From the NCBI RefSeq assembly GCF_022344005.1, contig NZ_CP092190.1, forward strand, positions 1,054,001 to 1,118,000: DNA of 64,000 bases, written 5' to 3'. This document shows, piece after piece, positions 1 to 13,331 of the stretch. A model generated the notes under the pieces. The model searched no databases. It saw only the letters and a program-made list of their open reading frames with translations, and had not been told where the DNA came from. Within the stretch, counting starts at the first letter, position 1. Every line of letters begins with the position of its first letter. The stretch is from Deinococcus sp. KNUC1210 (lineage in GTDB: Bacteria; Deinococcota; Deinococci; Deinococcales; Deinococcaceae). Both the position numbers and the translations under genes were made by a program.

Positions 1-169
1 CGTCGGACAGGTGCAGGGCGTCGCGCAGGCTGGGAATTCGCACCACCAGCGTCGCCACCACCAGCCCGTTGAGATAGAACATCACCGATGTCGCGACCCT
101 GGGTGTCAGGACGGCGAGGGCAGATGCAGGGCGGGTCGGGGCGGCAGACGGGGGTTGTGCCTGAGACAT
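1..169 (-). CDS. MFS transporter, N-terminal fragment (cut by window edge)
   Basis: Reading leftwards from an ATG at 169, 56 codons are open to the window edge. The protein starts MSQAQPPSAAPTRP and enters a first hydrophobic helix (SVMFYLNGLVVATLVVRIPS) typical of major facilitator proteins. An AGGAG ribosome-binding site lies a few bases upstream. The gene is divergent from a LacI-family regulator, and a perfect operator palindrome (212-227) sits between them, so it is probably controlled by that regulator and may carry a sugar or related small molecule. The substrate cannot be told from this fragment. That it is a membrane protein is clear; the MFS assignment rests on one helix and on context. 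Confidence 0.6.
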   Translation of the reverse strand, partial: MSQAQPPSAAPTRPASALAVLTPRVATSVMFYLNGLVVATLVVRIPSLRDALHLSD

Positions 170-211
170 ACGAACTCCTGAAAGTGGGCCGAGCAGCAGG
201 GGTCAAGAAAC

Positions 212-227
212 TCTGAATCGATTCAGA
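212..227. promoter_or_regulatory. LacI-type operator, 16-bp perfect palindrome
   Basis: TCTGAATCGATTCAGA reads identically on both strands and has the central CG typical of LacI/GalR operators. It lies 43 bp from the MFS start and about 27 bp from the regulator start, so one site could control both divergent genes. That the adjacent LacI protein binds it is inferred from position and symmetry. Confidence 0.8.
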
Positions 228-253
228 TAGACCTAGATGCTAGCATGCGGCGT

Positions 254-1324
254 ATGGCTTCTGCCAGTCCTTCCTCTCCCCTACGCCGCGTGACCCTCAA
301 GGACGTTGCCCGCGCCCTGAAGATCTCGCCTGCCACTGTCAGCAACGCCTATAACCGGCCCGATCAGCTCTCGCCCAGTCTGCGGGCGCGGGTGCTGGAG
401 ACAGCCCAGACACTCGGCTACAGCGGCCCCGATCCGCTTGCCAGCAGCCTGCGTCGGGGCCGCAGCGGGGTGGTGGGGCTGCTCTACGACGCCACCCTCA
501 GCTACGCTTTTGCCGATCCTGCCGCGTCGCTGTTTCTGGGGGTGGCGCGGGCAGTCGAGTCGCAGGCACTCAATCTGCTGCTCATTCCAAGCCCACAGGA
601 CACCGCTCCGGTCCGGACTGCCAGCGTGGACGGCTTCATCGTGTACTCGGCGTCGGACGGCAGCGAACTACTTCCTGCCGTGATGGGACGCGGTCTGCCG
701 GTGGTGCTGGTCGATCAGACGCCGCTGCCGGGAGCTGCCTATATCGGAATCGACGACGCGGGGGGCGCGAGGGAAGCGGCCCGCCATCTGCTCGATCTGG
801 GCCACACCACCATCGGCATCCTGAGCCTCGAACTCGGCTGGCCTCATCGGCATGGCCCTGTCACGCCCGAACGCGAAACGCAGCTGACCTACCGCACCAC
901 GGCAACCCGCCTGCACGCCTACCGCGAGGAAATCGGCACGCGGGCCACCCTGCACGTGATGGAAGCGCACGGAAATACGCCGCAGGAAGGAGCGCTGATG
1001 ACGCTGGAACTGCTGGAGGCGTACCCCGAGATCACGGCGCTGCTGTGCATGAGCGACGTACTCGCGCAGGGAGTACTGGAAGCGGCGCGTCAGCTGGGGC
1101 TTCAGGTGCCGAACGATCTGAGCGTGGTCGGCTACGACGACATTCCCAGTTCGGCGGCGCTGGGACTGAGCAGCGTTCATCAGCCCACCGCGCACAAGGG
1201 CGAACTGGCGGGCCGTGCGCTGCTGGACCTGCTGGGCGGCGAACCCACGCCGCAGCACGTGACGCTGCCCACGCATCTGGTGGCCCGCAGCAGCAGCGGA
1301 AAGAGGCGTGATTCCGGGCGCTGA
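254..1324 (+). CDS. LacI/GalR-family transcriptional regulator
   Basis: The product has an N-terminal helix-turn-helix (VTLKDVARALKISPATVSNA, about residues 13-32) followed by a periplasmic-binding-protein-like effector domain running to GYDDIPSSAALG near the C-terminus. The length of 356 aa is normal for the family. An upstream ATG exists at 245. The start at 254 is preferred because TAGCAT (241-246) lies 7 nt before it, as in leaderless Deinococcus promoters, and neither ATG has a ribosome-binding site. It is divergent from an MFS gene and probably represses it through the palindrome at 212-227, with release by a sugar or nucleoside ligand that cannot be predicted here. Confidence 0.9.
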   Translation: MASASPSSPLRRVTLKDVARALKISPATVSNAYNRPDQLSPSLRARVLETAQTLGYSGPDPLASSLRRGRSGVVGLLYDATLSYAFADPAASLFLGVARAVESQALNLLLIPSPQDTAPVRTASVDGFIVYSASDGSELLPAVMGRGLPVVLVDQTPLPGAAYIGIDDAGGAREAARHLLDLGHTTIGILSLELGWPHRHGPVTPERETQLTYRTTATRLHAYREEIGTRATLHVMEAHGNTPQEGALMTLELLEAYPEITALLCMSDVLAQGVLEAARQLGLQVPNDLSVVGYDDIPSSAALGLSSVHQPTAHKGELAGRALLDLLGGEPTPQHVTLPTHLVARSSSGKRRDSGR

Positions 1325-1426
1325 TCGTCTGGCCCGCAGCAGGTGTGCGAGCTGAGGAAACCGCCTGAACACGCCGTGAGTTTCTGGCACGCAGCTCAGT
1401 GCCCAGAGCCCCTATATCCTGAAGGC

Positions 1427-2428
<1,002 letters not shown>

Positions 2429-2430
2429 CC

Positions 2431-3360
2431 ATGAAGATGCCGCTGCCCACACGCGGCCTGCTGCGGCTGCGCGGTCGCCTGGCGGCACAGCCCCCGGCCC
2501 CCGACTACAGCCGCCTGCTGACCGGAGCAGACGCGCTCTCCCGGCTCGACACGCTCGATCAGGCCCAGGCCGAGCGGCTGCTGAGCGCGTGTGCAGCCGC
2601 CCTGAGTCTGTATCCCGCCTGGGAGCGCCGTGACTGGGCCATGCCGGAGGCGCAGGCGGCCCTCACCACGCACGGGGGCCACTTTTTGAATCTGGAACGG
2701 CTGGCGGCCCGGCTGGGCGGCGTGCATCATGTGCCGGGCCGACACAGTTACCTGCACGCCTCCAGCGGCCTGACCTTCGCCGCGCTGAGCCAGGAAGACG
2801 GCGTGACGCTGGTGCTGGGCGGCACCAACAGCAGCCATTCGGATCGTCAGCCGGTCACGTTTTCTGCCGAGGTCAAGCAGGTCCAGGCCGACTTTCTGAA
2901 CATGGTGGGCCGGGTGCCCAGGCTCTACCGCGCCGCCGACCTGCTGACGCTGCTGGCCCGCGCCGAACTTTCGGAGCCGCTGACACTGACAGGGCATTCG
3001 CTGGGCGGCGGCCTCGCACAGTACGCCGCCCTGATGAACGATCTGCCCGCCCTGGCCTTCAGCCCCACGGCACTGGGCCGGGGCGTACTGGCGCTGCTGT
3101 ATCAGCTCGGCAGGCTGGCGAACACCGAGCGCATTCTGGAGCGGGTTCAGGCGTACTCGCTCGACGGCGACCCGATTCCCACCATCGGCACCGGGTGGTT
3201 TCAGAGCCGCGTGGTGGGCTGCCATCTGCGGCTGCCGCTGTCGCCAGACGTGCCCCCGGCCCGGCACGCTACCAGCCACGGGCAGATCTATCCGCACCTG
3301 CTGATGCACCTGCAACGAACGTGGCCCGACCTGAAAAACGCACTGGAAGTGCCATCATGA
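2431..3360 (+). CDS. Lipase-like alpha/beta hydrolase (class 3 type)
   Basis: The 309-aa protein carries the nucleophile elbow LTGHSLGGGLAQ with Ser190 as the expected catalytic serine, as in class-3 lipases and related esterases. A likely acidic residue is in AYSLDGDPIPTIG near the C-terminus. No signal peptide is evident, so a cytoplasmic location is likely. The start at 2431 was chosen because it follows the galE stop by 2 nt; the frame remains open into galE but that part is out of context. The downstream cupin gene starts 4 nt after the stop, so galE, hydrolase and cupin probably form one operon. The substrate is unknown. Confidence 0.75.
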   Translation: MKMPLPTRGLLRLRGRLAAQPPAPDYSRLLTGADALSRLDTLDQAQAERLLSACAAALSLYPAWERRDWAMPEAQAALTTHGGHFLNLERLAARLGGVHHVPGRHSYLHASSGLTFAALSQEDGVTLVLGGTNSSHSDRQPVTFSAEVKQVQADFLNMVGRVPRLYRAADLLTLLARAELSEPLTLTGHSLGGGLAQYAALMNDLPALAFSPTALGRGVLALLYQLGRLANTERILERVQAYSLDGDPIPTIGTGWFQSRVVGCHLRLPLSPDVPPARHATSHGQIYPHLLMHLQRTWPDLKNALEVPS

Positions 3361-3364
3361 CTCC

Positions 3365-3745
3365 ATGAATCCTCTGCAGAAGGTGACGCTGCCCGAGAAA
3401 TTCGCTGCCATCCCAGACTTCTGGAACCCGCGCATCGTGGGTGAGGTGGGCGAGCAGTACGTGAAGCTGGCCCGTATTCAGGGCGTTTTCGACTGGCACC
3501 AGCACGCCCAGGAAGACGAACTGTTCTTCGTGGTGCGCGGTCAGCTGCGCATGGGCCTGCGCGACCCGCACGAGCGCTTCATGCTGCTGGAGGAAGGCGA
3601 GTTGCTGATCGTGCCGCACGGCACTGAGCACCGCCCCGAAGCGGTGGGCGAGGAAACGTGGATCATGATGATCGAGCCGAAAACCACGCTGAATACCGGA
3701 AATCTGAAGAACGAGCGGACACGGGAAGAGCTGGAACGGCTGTAA
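3365..3745 (+). CDS. Small cupin-domain protein
   Basis: The product is a single-domain cupin of 126 aa. The first metal-binding motif is in FDWHQHAQEDELFFVVRG (His45, His47, Glu51) and the second His is in PHGTEHRPEA (about His89). These are the usual ligands for a divalent metal, and the shape resembles mannose-6-phosphate-isomerase-like cupins. The enzymatic or binding role cannot be assigned. It is the last gene of the galE-hydrolase-cupin run and its stop codon lies at the edge of an inverted-repeat element (3741-3903). Confidence 0.85.
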   Translation: MNPLQKVTLPEKFAAIPDFWNPRIVGEVGEQYVKLARIQGVFDWHQHAQEDELFFVVRGQLRMGLRDPHERFMLLEEGELLIVPHGTEHRPEAVGEETWIMMIEPKTTLNTGNLKNERTREELERL

Positions 3746-3897
3746 GGATGTGATGGGTGATGCGTGATAAGGTAAGGGCATTACCTCATTGTGCTGTTAC
3801 ATATCCATCATCTGTAAATAAAAGAAGGGCACCCAGTTAAAATCCTGTGTGCCCTTCTTTTTTACTCATCACGCATCACGCGCAACCCATCACATCT

Positions 3898-3903
<6 letters not shown>
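3741..3903. repeat. Inverted-repeat element spanning two convergent stop codons
   Basis: The left arm (3741-3770) reads TGTAAGGATGTGATGGGTGA followed by TGCGTGATAA. The right arm (3864-3903), on the other strand, reads TGTAAAGATGTGATGGGTTG followed by a near copy of the rest. Each arm begins with the stop codon of its gene (cupin on the left, ychF on the right) and the terminator hairpin sits in the centre. The GATGxGTGATG-type core recurs at about 61391-61415 next to another stop-to-start gap, so this is probably a dispersed small repeat rather than a one-off structure. Confidence 0.6.
3820..3861. terminator. Bidirectional intrinsic terminator
   Basis: A 13-bp perfect stem, AAAAGAAGGGCAC (3820-3832) with GTGCCCTTCTTTT (3849-3861), has a 16-nt loop and T-runs on both strands. 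It lies between the convergent cupin and ychF genes and can serve both. Confidence 0.9.
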
Positions 3904-4998
<1,095 letters not shown>

Positions 4999-5086
4999 AA
5001 TGAAACTCCTTTACGCGCCCTCGGCGCAAGCAGAACGCAGTTTAGCGCAAGCGGGCACAGCCCGTCTGGGGACCAGGGCAGAGCGT

Positions 5087-5742
5087 TCAGGCGGGCGGCC
5101 ACCACAGGCGAAGGGCACAGAAGCACGCCCAGGCCAGCGCCCAGCCGCCCAGCACATCCGATGGCATGTGTGCGCCCAGGTAGACCCGGCTGACGCCGAC
5201 CAGAACGGCCAGCACCCCGCATCCCGCCCACAGCCACCAACGCCAGAGCCCGGCCCCCCGAGCAGACTCAGCGCCAGCAGCATCGCCGCCGACCCTGCCG
5301 TGTGGCCGCTGGGAAAGGCATAGACGGTGCGCGGCAGTGCGGGGGTGTTGATGATGACCGGATGATGGAGCACCGTGGGCTGCGGCGGCGCGGGGCCGGA
5401 CGACGCGCTGATCTGCACCACCGGACGCTGCACGAGCTGTTTGACGCCCTCGTTCAGCCCGCTGACCAGCAGCACGTTCAGCAGCAGGAAGGCCGCGAGC
5501 CGCCCACGCCGGAAGACCAGCAGCGCGGCACTGCCTGCCAACGTCAGCAGCAGCACCACCAGCGGGCTGCCCAGGTTGGTGATGAGCATGGCAGCGAAAT
5601 CGAGTGCGTAACTGCGCCGCGTGTGTGCCCAGTCCACCGCCGCCTGATCGAACGAAAACCCCCGGCTGAGCAGGACGAGAGCCAGCACGCCCGCCACCAC
5701 ACCCAGCCGCAGGCGAGTGGGGGCCGCGCCTCTCTGGAACAT
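5087..5742 (-). pseudogene. PAP2-family phosphatase, frame broken at a G run
   Basis: This is a membrane phosphatase of the type-2 phosphatidic-acid/undecaprenyl-pyrophosphate phosphatase family. The first part carries several hydrophobic helices, a KQLVQRP segment (motif 1) and YAFPSGHTAGS (motif 2). After LLALSLLGG the frame is lost. The expected motif 3, VSRVYLGAHMPSD, and the last helix are found one frame over, ending at a TGA at 5087-5089. Adding one G to the six-G run (C run on the plus strand, 5254-5259) restores a 218-aa protein. Motif 1 normally ends RPRP but reads RPVV here. TACAGT lies 6 nt before the chosen ATG (5742); a longer open frame upstream is less likely. It may be intact in the real genome. 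Confidence 0.8.
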
Positions 5743-5888
5743 CCGGACACTGTAGCCGCTGACAGCCGCAGGTGCATGAATCGCCGCGCTGCCCGCTACA
5801 CTGAGCACCTTCCCAGCATCACCGAGCACCAACCCGATGGGGCACCGAGGACCTTCTCACTTCAGGGCTTTGCCCACAGGAGCCGATC

Positions 5889-7028
5889 ATGGATTTTACA
5901 CTGCCCGCCGATCTGCAAGACATCCAGAAGACCATCAAAGACTTCGTGCTGAACGTGGTGGAACCCCGCGCACACGAGATCGAGAGCAGCAACAGCATTC
6001 CGCCCGAGCTGATCCGGCAAGCCGCCGCACTGGGGCTGTTCGGGCTGAGCATTCCCGAGGAATACGGCGGCGTGGGCCTGAGCACCCTGGGCCGCTGCGC
6101 CGCCTACGAAGCGCTGGGGCAGGGGCACATGGGCTTTGGCGGCATGGTCTCGGCCCACGCCAGCATCGGCACGTCAGGACTGGTGCGGCTGGGCACCCCC
6201 GAACAGAAGCATCGCTATCTGCCGGGTATGGCGGCGGGCGAGATCATCGCGGGCTTTGCCATCACCGAGCCGACCAGCGGCAGCGACGCGGCCAATATTC
6301 GGACCAGGGCAGTGGGGCACGGCGATACCTGGGTGCTGAACGGCACCAAGCACTACATCAGCAACGCGCCGATTGCCGGGCTGCTCACCGTCATTGCCGT
6401 CACCGATCCGCAGAAGGGCAGTAAGGGCATGAGCGCTTTCCTGGTGCCGATGGACACGCCGGGCGTGAGCGTGGGCAAGATCGACGAAAAGATGGGGCAG
6501 AAGGGCAGCCTGAGCAGCGAGGTGATCTTTCAGGACGCGGCGCTGCCTGCCGACAGCCTGCTGGGGCCGCTCGACCTGGGCTACCGCGAGGCGCTGGGCA
6601 TTCTGACCAATGGGCGCGTCGGCATCGCGGCCCGCTCGACCGGGGCCATGCAGCGTCTCCTCGACCTGTGCATTCAGCACGCCAAGAGCCGCGAGCAGTT
6701 CGGCAAGCCCATTGCCGAGTTTCAGGCGGTGCAGTTCATGCTGGCAGAAATGGAAATCGACATCCAGACCAGCCGACTGCTGTGGCAGAAGGTCGCGTGG
6801 ATGGTGGACGCGGGCCAGGACGTGCGGCGCATGGCGAGCGTGGCGAAGTACCACGCCACCGAGGCGCTCTCGCGGGTAGCCGACAAGGCGGTGCAGGTGG
6901 CGGGCGGCATGGGGTACATGAAGGAATATCCCATCGAGCGCTTCTACCGCGACCAGCGCCTGCTGCGCATCTACGAGGGCACGAGCGAGATCCAGAAGGT
7001 GATCATCGCGGGCGACCTGCTGCGGTAG
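5889..7028 (+). CDS. Acyl-CoA dehydrogenase
   Basis: This FAD enzyme oxidises acyl-CoA to trans-2-enoyl-CoA in fatty-acid or branched-chain amino-acid breakdown and passes electrons to ETF. The 379-aa length is standard. AITEPTSGSDAA is the flavin/substrate motif in the middle domain. The C-terminal IYEGTSEIQKVIIAG contains the conserved region that holds the catalytic Glu in short-chain family members. AGGAG lies 6 nt before the ATG. The branched-chain amino-acid transporter operon follows downstream, which is compatible with a leucine or isovalerate role, but chain length specificity is not visible. Confidence 0.92.
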   Translation: MDFTLPADLQDIQKTIKDFVLNVVEPRAHEIESSNSIPPELIRQAAALGLFGLSIPEEYGGVGLSTLGRCAAYEALGQGHMGFGGMVSAHASIGTSGLVRLGTPEQKHRYLPGMAAGEIIAGFAITEPTSGSDAANIRTRAVGHGDTWVLNGTKHYISNAPIAGLLTVIAVTDPQKGSKGMSAFLVPMDTPGVSVGKIDEKMGQKGSLSSEVIFQDAALPADSLLGPLDLGYREALGILTNGRVGIAARSTGAMQRLLDLCIQHAKSREQFGKPIAEFQAVQFMLAEMEIDIQTSRLLWQKVAWMVDAGQDVRRMASVAKYHATEALSRVADKAVQVAGGMGYMKEYPIERFYRDQRLLRIYEGTSEIQKVIIAGDLLR

Positions 7029-7512
7029 GGCACGACAGCCAGTACAGCTGACGAGAAGAGGACGCGCTCAGGGCAGAGCCGCCCAACTTCAGGCGAACAG
7101 AGCCGAAAGAGTCGGGTTGAGGCCAGACAGTCGCCCACTCCGGCGGAAAAGGGTACCCGGAACTGCTCCGATGCGTCCGAAATGGCCGCATCGGGCACGT
7201 GGACCGGGATTTTCTCTGCGTTCGGCTGTCTGCTGTACCCGGCTCAAAAAAACCTGAGTTGCCGCGCCCAGTGAGGGTTCTTGACACGTTCGGCCCCGCG
7301 TGCCATCCTGTCGCCACTGCACCTTACAACTTGGCTGTTCGTGCGCCGTCAGGATTGAGCGTCATGGTTCTGATTGTGCCCGTGTTCAAACCGCTCTGTC
7401 CTTCCCCTGGTTCTCTGTGGTTATTTCTCTGTCGTTGACCTGTTCGTAACGTCATGTTCGCTCTCACTTCCGGCAGCCCTGAGGCAGACCGGAACAATGG
7501 TTGGAGGCTGGT
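7029..7512 (+). promoter_or_regulatory. 484-bp intergenic region upstream of livJ with candidate promoter
   Basis: No convincing gene lies here. A perfect 8-bp inverted repeat (CCGATGCG 7168-7175 with CGCATCGG 7187-7194) may be a hairpin at the 3' end of the dehydrogenase transcript. TTGACA (7281-7286), a 17-bp spacer and CATCCT (7304-7309) make a plausible promoter that would give livJ an untranslated leader of nearly 200 nt. I see no known riboswitch in that leader. Confidence 0.4.
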
Positions 7513-8667
<1,155 letters not shown>

Positions 8668-8705
8668 ACGCCAGCGGCCTGTTTCTCGACCCCCGTTCCG
8701 TTCCA

Positions 8706-8743
8706 AGCGCCGCGCTCTCCAGGACATCGGGGAGCGCGGCGCT
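8706..8743 (+). terminator. Strong intercistronic hairpin between livJ and livH
   Basis: AGCGCCGCGCTC (8706-8717) pairs perfectly with GAGCGCGGCGCT (8732-8743), and the stem extends by a G-U and two G-C pairs. There is no T-run after it, so it is more likely a transcript-stabilising or attenuating hairpin than a full terminator. Such structures commonly keep the binding protein at higher levels than the membrane parts. Confidence 0.6.
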
Positions 8744-8874
8744 CTGACTTCTGGGCCAGCAGCGGGAGCTGAGGCGTCGTCCATTTTCCGCAGTCTCGCC
8801 GGGCACCCTGGCCCCCCAGCTTCTCCTGATCGTTCAAAGCCCATAGACCACAGCCACTTCGGAGGCCCCAACTC

Positions 8875-9735
8875 GTGATCATCTTTTTTCAACAACTGCT
8901 GAACGCGCTGGCACTGGGCGGAGCCTACAGCCTGGTGGCGCTCGGCCTGACGCTGGTGTACGGCGTCATGAAGATTCCGAATTTCGCGCACGGCGGCCTG
9001 TACATGGTGGGCGCGTACATCACCTGGGCGCTGCTGACCGGCCTGGGCGTGCCGTATTTTCTGGCGCTGGGGCTGTCTGCCGTCGTGCTCGGACTGCTGG
9101 CGGTGCTGCTGGAACGCGTCGTGTTCTACCCGCTGCGCTCGGCTCCACACATCCACCCGATGATTGCCGCGCTGGGCGTGCTGTTCTTTCTGGAAGCGGG
9201 CGTGCAGCTCGTGTGGGGGCCGGATTTCAAGCTGCTGAACTCGCCCATTTCGGGCATCGTCGACTGGGGCGGCGTGACCATCACGCAGCAGCGGGTGCTG
9301 ATCATCGTGGCGTCGGTGGTCATCATGGGGGCGCTGTACTGGTTCCTGAAGCGCACCACCACCGGAGCCACCATCGAGGCGATGGCCCAGAACCGCGAGG
9401 GCGCACGGCTGGTGGGCATTCCGGTCAGCCGGGTGGCCTCGCTGACCTTCTTTATTTCGGGAGCGCTGGCCGCCATCGCCGCCACGCTCTATGCCCCGAC
9501 CAGTCTGGTTTCGCCCAGCATGGGTGAGGTGATGAATCTGAAGGTGTTCGCCATTATCGTGCTGGGCGGCATGGGCAGTGTGCCGGGGGCCATCGTGGGA
9601 GCGCTGCTGCTGGCCTTTGCCGAGACCTTCGGCGGCGTGTTCGTGGGCGCGAACTTTGCCGATGTGGTGGGCTTCGCCGTGCTGGTGATCGTGCTGGCGA
9701 TCCGGCCTCAGGGCCTGTTCAGGCGGACCGCATGA
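8875..9735 (+). CDS. livH: Branched-chain amino-acid ABC transporter, permease LivH
   Basis: This is a 286-aa integral membrane subunit with about eight hydrophobic segments and the family hallmark [20 protein letters not shown] near the N-terminus. The start is GTG at 8875 with GGAGG 9 nt upstream. It ends overlapping livM by 4 nt (ATGA), so the two permease subunits are translationally coupled and would form the LivHM heterodimer. Confidence 0.95.
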   Translation: MIIFFQQLLNALALGGAYSLVALGLTLVYGVMKIPNFAHGGLYMVGAYITWALLTGLGVPYFLALGLSAVVLGLLAVLLERVVFYPLRSAPHIHPMIAALGVLFFLEAGVQLVWGPDFKLLNSPISGIVDWGGVTITQQRVLIIVASVVIMGALYWFLKRTTTGATIEAMAQNREGARLVGIPVSRVASLTFFISGALAAIAATLYAPTSLVSPSMGEVMNLKVFAIIVLGGMGSVPGAIVGALLLAFAETFGGVFVGANFADVVGFAVLVIVLAIRPQGLFRRTA

Positions 9736-10707
9736 GTCTGCCCACACCCAAAGCGACGCTGAAAGGGTGGCCGTGGCTGCTGGTGTTCGTCCTGGCCGCA
9801 CTGGTGCCACTGCTGGTCGGCAAAAACGGCTATGTCTACGATGTGGCGATCAACGTCATGATATTTGCGATTGCCGCCTACGGCATGAATGTGATGCTGG
9901 GCTACGCGGGCCTTCTGCCGCTGGCGCACGCGGGGTTTTTCGGCATCGGGGCGTACACGGTGGGCATCCTGATGCTGAAGGCGGGCTGGAGTTTCTGGCT
10001 GGCCTGGCCCGTGGCGGTGGCGATCTGCGCCGTGCTGGGGCTGCTGCTGGGGCTGGTCGCCTTCCGTACCCGCGACGACGTGTTTGCCATCTTCACGCTC
10101 GGGGTGGGCGTCATCATCACGCAGGTCATCAACAAGTGGGACGCCCTGACCGGTGGCAACGACGGCCTGAACGGAATTTCCGCACCCAAACTGGGCAGCA
10201 TCGACTTCGGCAGATCGGCGAGCTTCTATTATCTGGCGCTGCTGGCACTTGCCGTCACGATCCTGCTGGTGGCGCGGGTGCGCTCCTCTCTGTTCGGGCG
10301 CTCGCTGATCGCCATTCGCGGCGGCGAAGATCTGGCCCGCAGCGCAGGCATCAACGTCTATACCCACAAGTTGCGCGTGATGATGCTCTCCACCGCACTG
10401 GCAGGCTTCGCGGGCGGCCTGTACGCCATCTACGTGGGCTTTCTGGGCGCGGCGATCACCGGCCCTGTCACCACCTTTACCATCCTGCTGTACCTGCTGG
10501 TGGGCGGCGTGGGCACGCTGGCCGGGCCGCTGTTGGGCACGCTGATCATCCGGGTGCTGCAACAGTTCATGCAGGGGCTGGCCGATTATCAGTATGTGGT
10601 GTTCGGGCCGCTGCTGGTGCTGCTGGTGCTGTTCTTCCCAGCAGGACTGACCGGCCTGTGGGCGCGGCTGCGGCCTGCCAAAGCGCCTGTCCTGAAGGAG
10701 ATCTCAG

Positions 10708-10721
<14 letters not shown>
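9732..10721 (+). CDS. livM: Branched-chain amino-acid ABC transporter, permease LivM
   Basis: This is the second permease subunit, 329 aa, with the LivM signature [20 protein letters not shown] and multiple transmembrane helices. Its start overlaps the livH stop and its end overlaps the livG start by 14 nt. The tight packing supports a single transcript and a stoichiometric membrane complex. Confidence 0.95.
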
Positions 10722-11527
<806 letters not shown>

Positions 11528-11535
<8 letters not shown>

Positions 11536-12235
11536 AGTTCGGAATCTGAGCGTGCGGTACGGGGCGTTCACGGCGCTGCACAGCATCAATTTGAATGTGC
11601 AGGACGGCGAAATCGTGGTGCTGCTGGGGGCCAACGGCGCAGGCAAGAGCAGTCTGTTCCGCACGCTGTCGGGACTACAGCGCCCCAGCGGCGGCGACGC
11701 GGTGTACAACGGTCAGCCGATCACGCTGGGCCGCCCGGAACGCTGCGTGACGCTGGGGGTGGCGCAGTGTCCGGAAGGTCGCATGCTGTTTCCTCAGCTC
11801 AGCGTCGAGAAGAATCTGCGGCTGGGTGCCTACACACATCGCCGCGATTCGGCAGGCAATCAGAGCGAACTGGAACGGATGTACGCCCTCTTCCCCATCC
11901 TGGCCGAGAAACGCAACGACCCCGCCGGGAGTCTGTCGGGCGGGCAACAGCAGATGGTGGCGATTGGCCGGGCACTGATGGCGCGGCCCAAACTGCTGCT
12001 GCTCGACGAGCCGAGCCTGGGACTGGCTCCGCTGGTGGTCGATCAGGTCTTCGAGGCGGTGCAGCGGGTAAACGCGGCGGGCGTCAGCGTGCTGCTGGCC
12101 GAACAGAACGCCTTTGCCGCACTGGGCATCGCGCACCGGGCCTATGTGCTGGAAGGCGGAAACGTCACCATCGAGGGCAGCCGCGACGAACTGCTGCACG
12201 ACGACCGGGTGAGGAGCGCGTACCTGGGCGTGTAG
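11528..12235 (+). CDS. livF: Branched-chain amino-acid ABC transporter, ATPase LivF
   Basis: This is the second ATPase, 235 aa, with Walker [12 protein letters not shown], signature [16 protein letters not shown], Walker [14 protein letters not shown] and LLAEQNA at the H-loop position (Gln-Asn instead of His is common in LivF). It pairs with LivG to power LivHM. It is the last gene of the operon. Confidence 0.95.
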
Positions 12236-12283
12236 ACGACATCTGCGCCGCGCCCCTCCTTCCTTCTGCTCTACCCTCACTCT

Positions 12284-12856
12284 ATGACTGGCCCTCTCCT
12301 CTATCTGCTCGGCTGGCCCGGTGTGGGCAAACTGACCGTTGCCAAGGAACTGGCGCGGCGCACCGGCTGGCGCGTCGTGGACAATCACTTCATCGCCGAT
12401 CCTGTTTTTCATGTGATCGGCGCAGATGGCAGCACGCCGCTCCCCGAAGGCACGCGGCAGCTGATCGGGCAGGTCGGAGACGCCATCTACGAGGCCATGA
12501 CCCGGCTGGCTCCAGCACATCTGGGCTTCGTCCTCACCAAAGTGCTGATGGAAACGCCCGAAGACCGCGACAATTCTTCGCGGGTCGAGGGCATCGCCCA
12601 GCAGCGCGGGGCTGTCTTCCTTCCGGTGCTGCTGACCTGTGACGAACCGGGGCTGCGCGCGCGTGTAACGTCACCAGGGCGGGCCGAACGCCTCAAACCC
12701 CGCACAGAGGCAGTTCTGGATCGGTATTTTGCACAGTACACCCAGCTGATACCCGAGCACCCGCACCTGCTGACCATCGATACGACCGAACTGCACCCGC
12801 CGCAGACCGCCGAGCTGATTCTCAGCCACCTGGCTTCACTGCCTGCGGCGCTTTGA
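12284..12856 (+). CDS. P-loop NTPase, small-molecule-kinase-like
   Basis: The 190-aa protein opens with a Walker A motif in GWPGVGKLTVAKELARRTG (residues 10-28), followed by VVDNHFIADP, in the general pattern of AAA_18/shikimate-kinase-like nucleotide kinases. A conserved basic region RLKPRTEAV could be the lid. The substrate is unknown. TACCCT (12272-12277) lies 6 nt before the ATG, so the gene has its own leaderless promoter even though it follows livF closely. It should not be read as part of the transporter. Confidence 0.75.
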   Translation: MTGPLLYLLGWPGVGKLTVAKELARRTGWRVVDNHFIADPVFHVIGADGSTPLPEGTRQLIGQVGDAIYEAMTRLAPAHLGFVLTKVLMETPEDRDNSSRVEGIAQQRGAVFLPVLLTCDEPGLRARVTSPGRAERLKPRTEAVLDRYFAQYTQLIPEHPHLLTIDTTELHPPQTAELILSHLASLPAAL

Positions 12857-12863
12857 AACCGGT

Positions 12864-13091
12864 TTAATCCGAAGCCGCAGCGAGTGCGCCATGTTCGATC
12901 AGAGCACGTTCGATCAGCTCACCGCGCTCGTAACTTTCCAGCACTTCCAGGGCAAGTCGCAGCCGCTCTGCTTTTGCGGGCGTCTGAGCACGGCCGATCT
13001 CACCGACGCTCCCCTGAGTGGAAATCACCGCGAACCGGTGCGGAAAATGAAGAGCTACGCCAAAAATGTGAGAGATAGTGTAACGGGTCAT
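12864..13091 (-). CDS. Small conserved-looking protein of unknown function
   Basis: The 75-aa product begins MTRYTISHIFGVALHFPHRF and ends in a helical region rich in Leu, Glu and Arg (AKAERLRLALEVLESYERGE). I recognise no domain. TATGAT (on the minus strand, about 9 nt before the ATG) could be a -10 element. It is convergent with the P-loop kinase gene, with only 7 bp between the stops. The codon use matches its neighbours, which argues for a real gene. Confidence 0.5.
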   Translation of the reverse strand: MTRYTISHIFGVALHFPHRFAVISTQGSVGEIGRAQTPAKAERLRLALEVLESYERGELIERALIEHGALAAASD

Positions 13092-13177
13092 AGCAAGGGC
13101 ATCATAAAGCCTTTACCCTTAAACGATTCTGACAGTGACTAGAGGACTGCTTCTTTAAGACTAGCGTGCGTGTCAGT

Positions 13178-13225
13178 GCGGGCAGCTAAGCCCATGCAGA
13201 AGGTCCGTTCAGCCTGCATGCCCGC
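13178..13225. other. Bulged long hairpin in the 13092-13368 gap
   Basis: CTGCATGCCCGC (13214-13225) can pair with GCGGGC (13178-13183) plus ATGCAG (13194-13199), leaving a bulge of about 10 nt. It lies between two divergent genes. No T-run follows, so a terminator is not clear. A small RNA or simple DNA structure is possible, but nothing else supports it. Confidence 0.3.
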
Positions 13226-13331
13226 CGGTTTCAGCTGTATCCAGACGCAGTTTCTTCGTTGTCTTCCCTGCCGCTCAACCCTACCGAGCGTCCGGGCGAC
13301 TGCACACGGCGGCCATCCGAAGAACCTCCCC

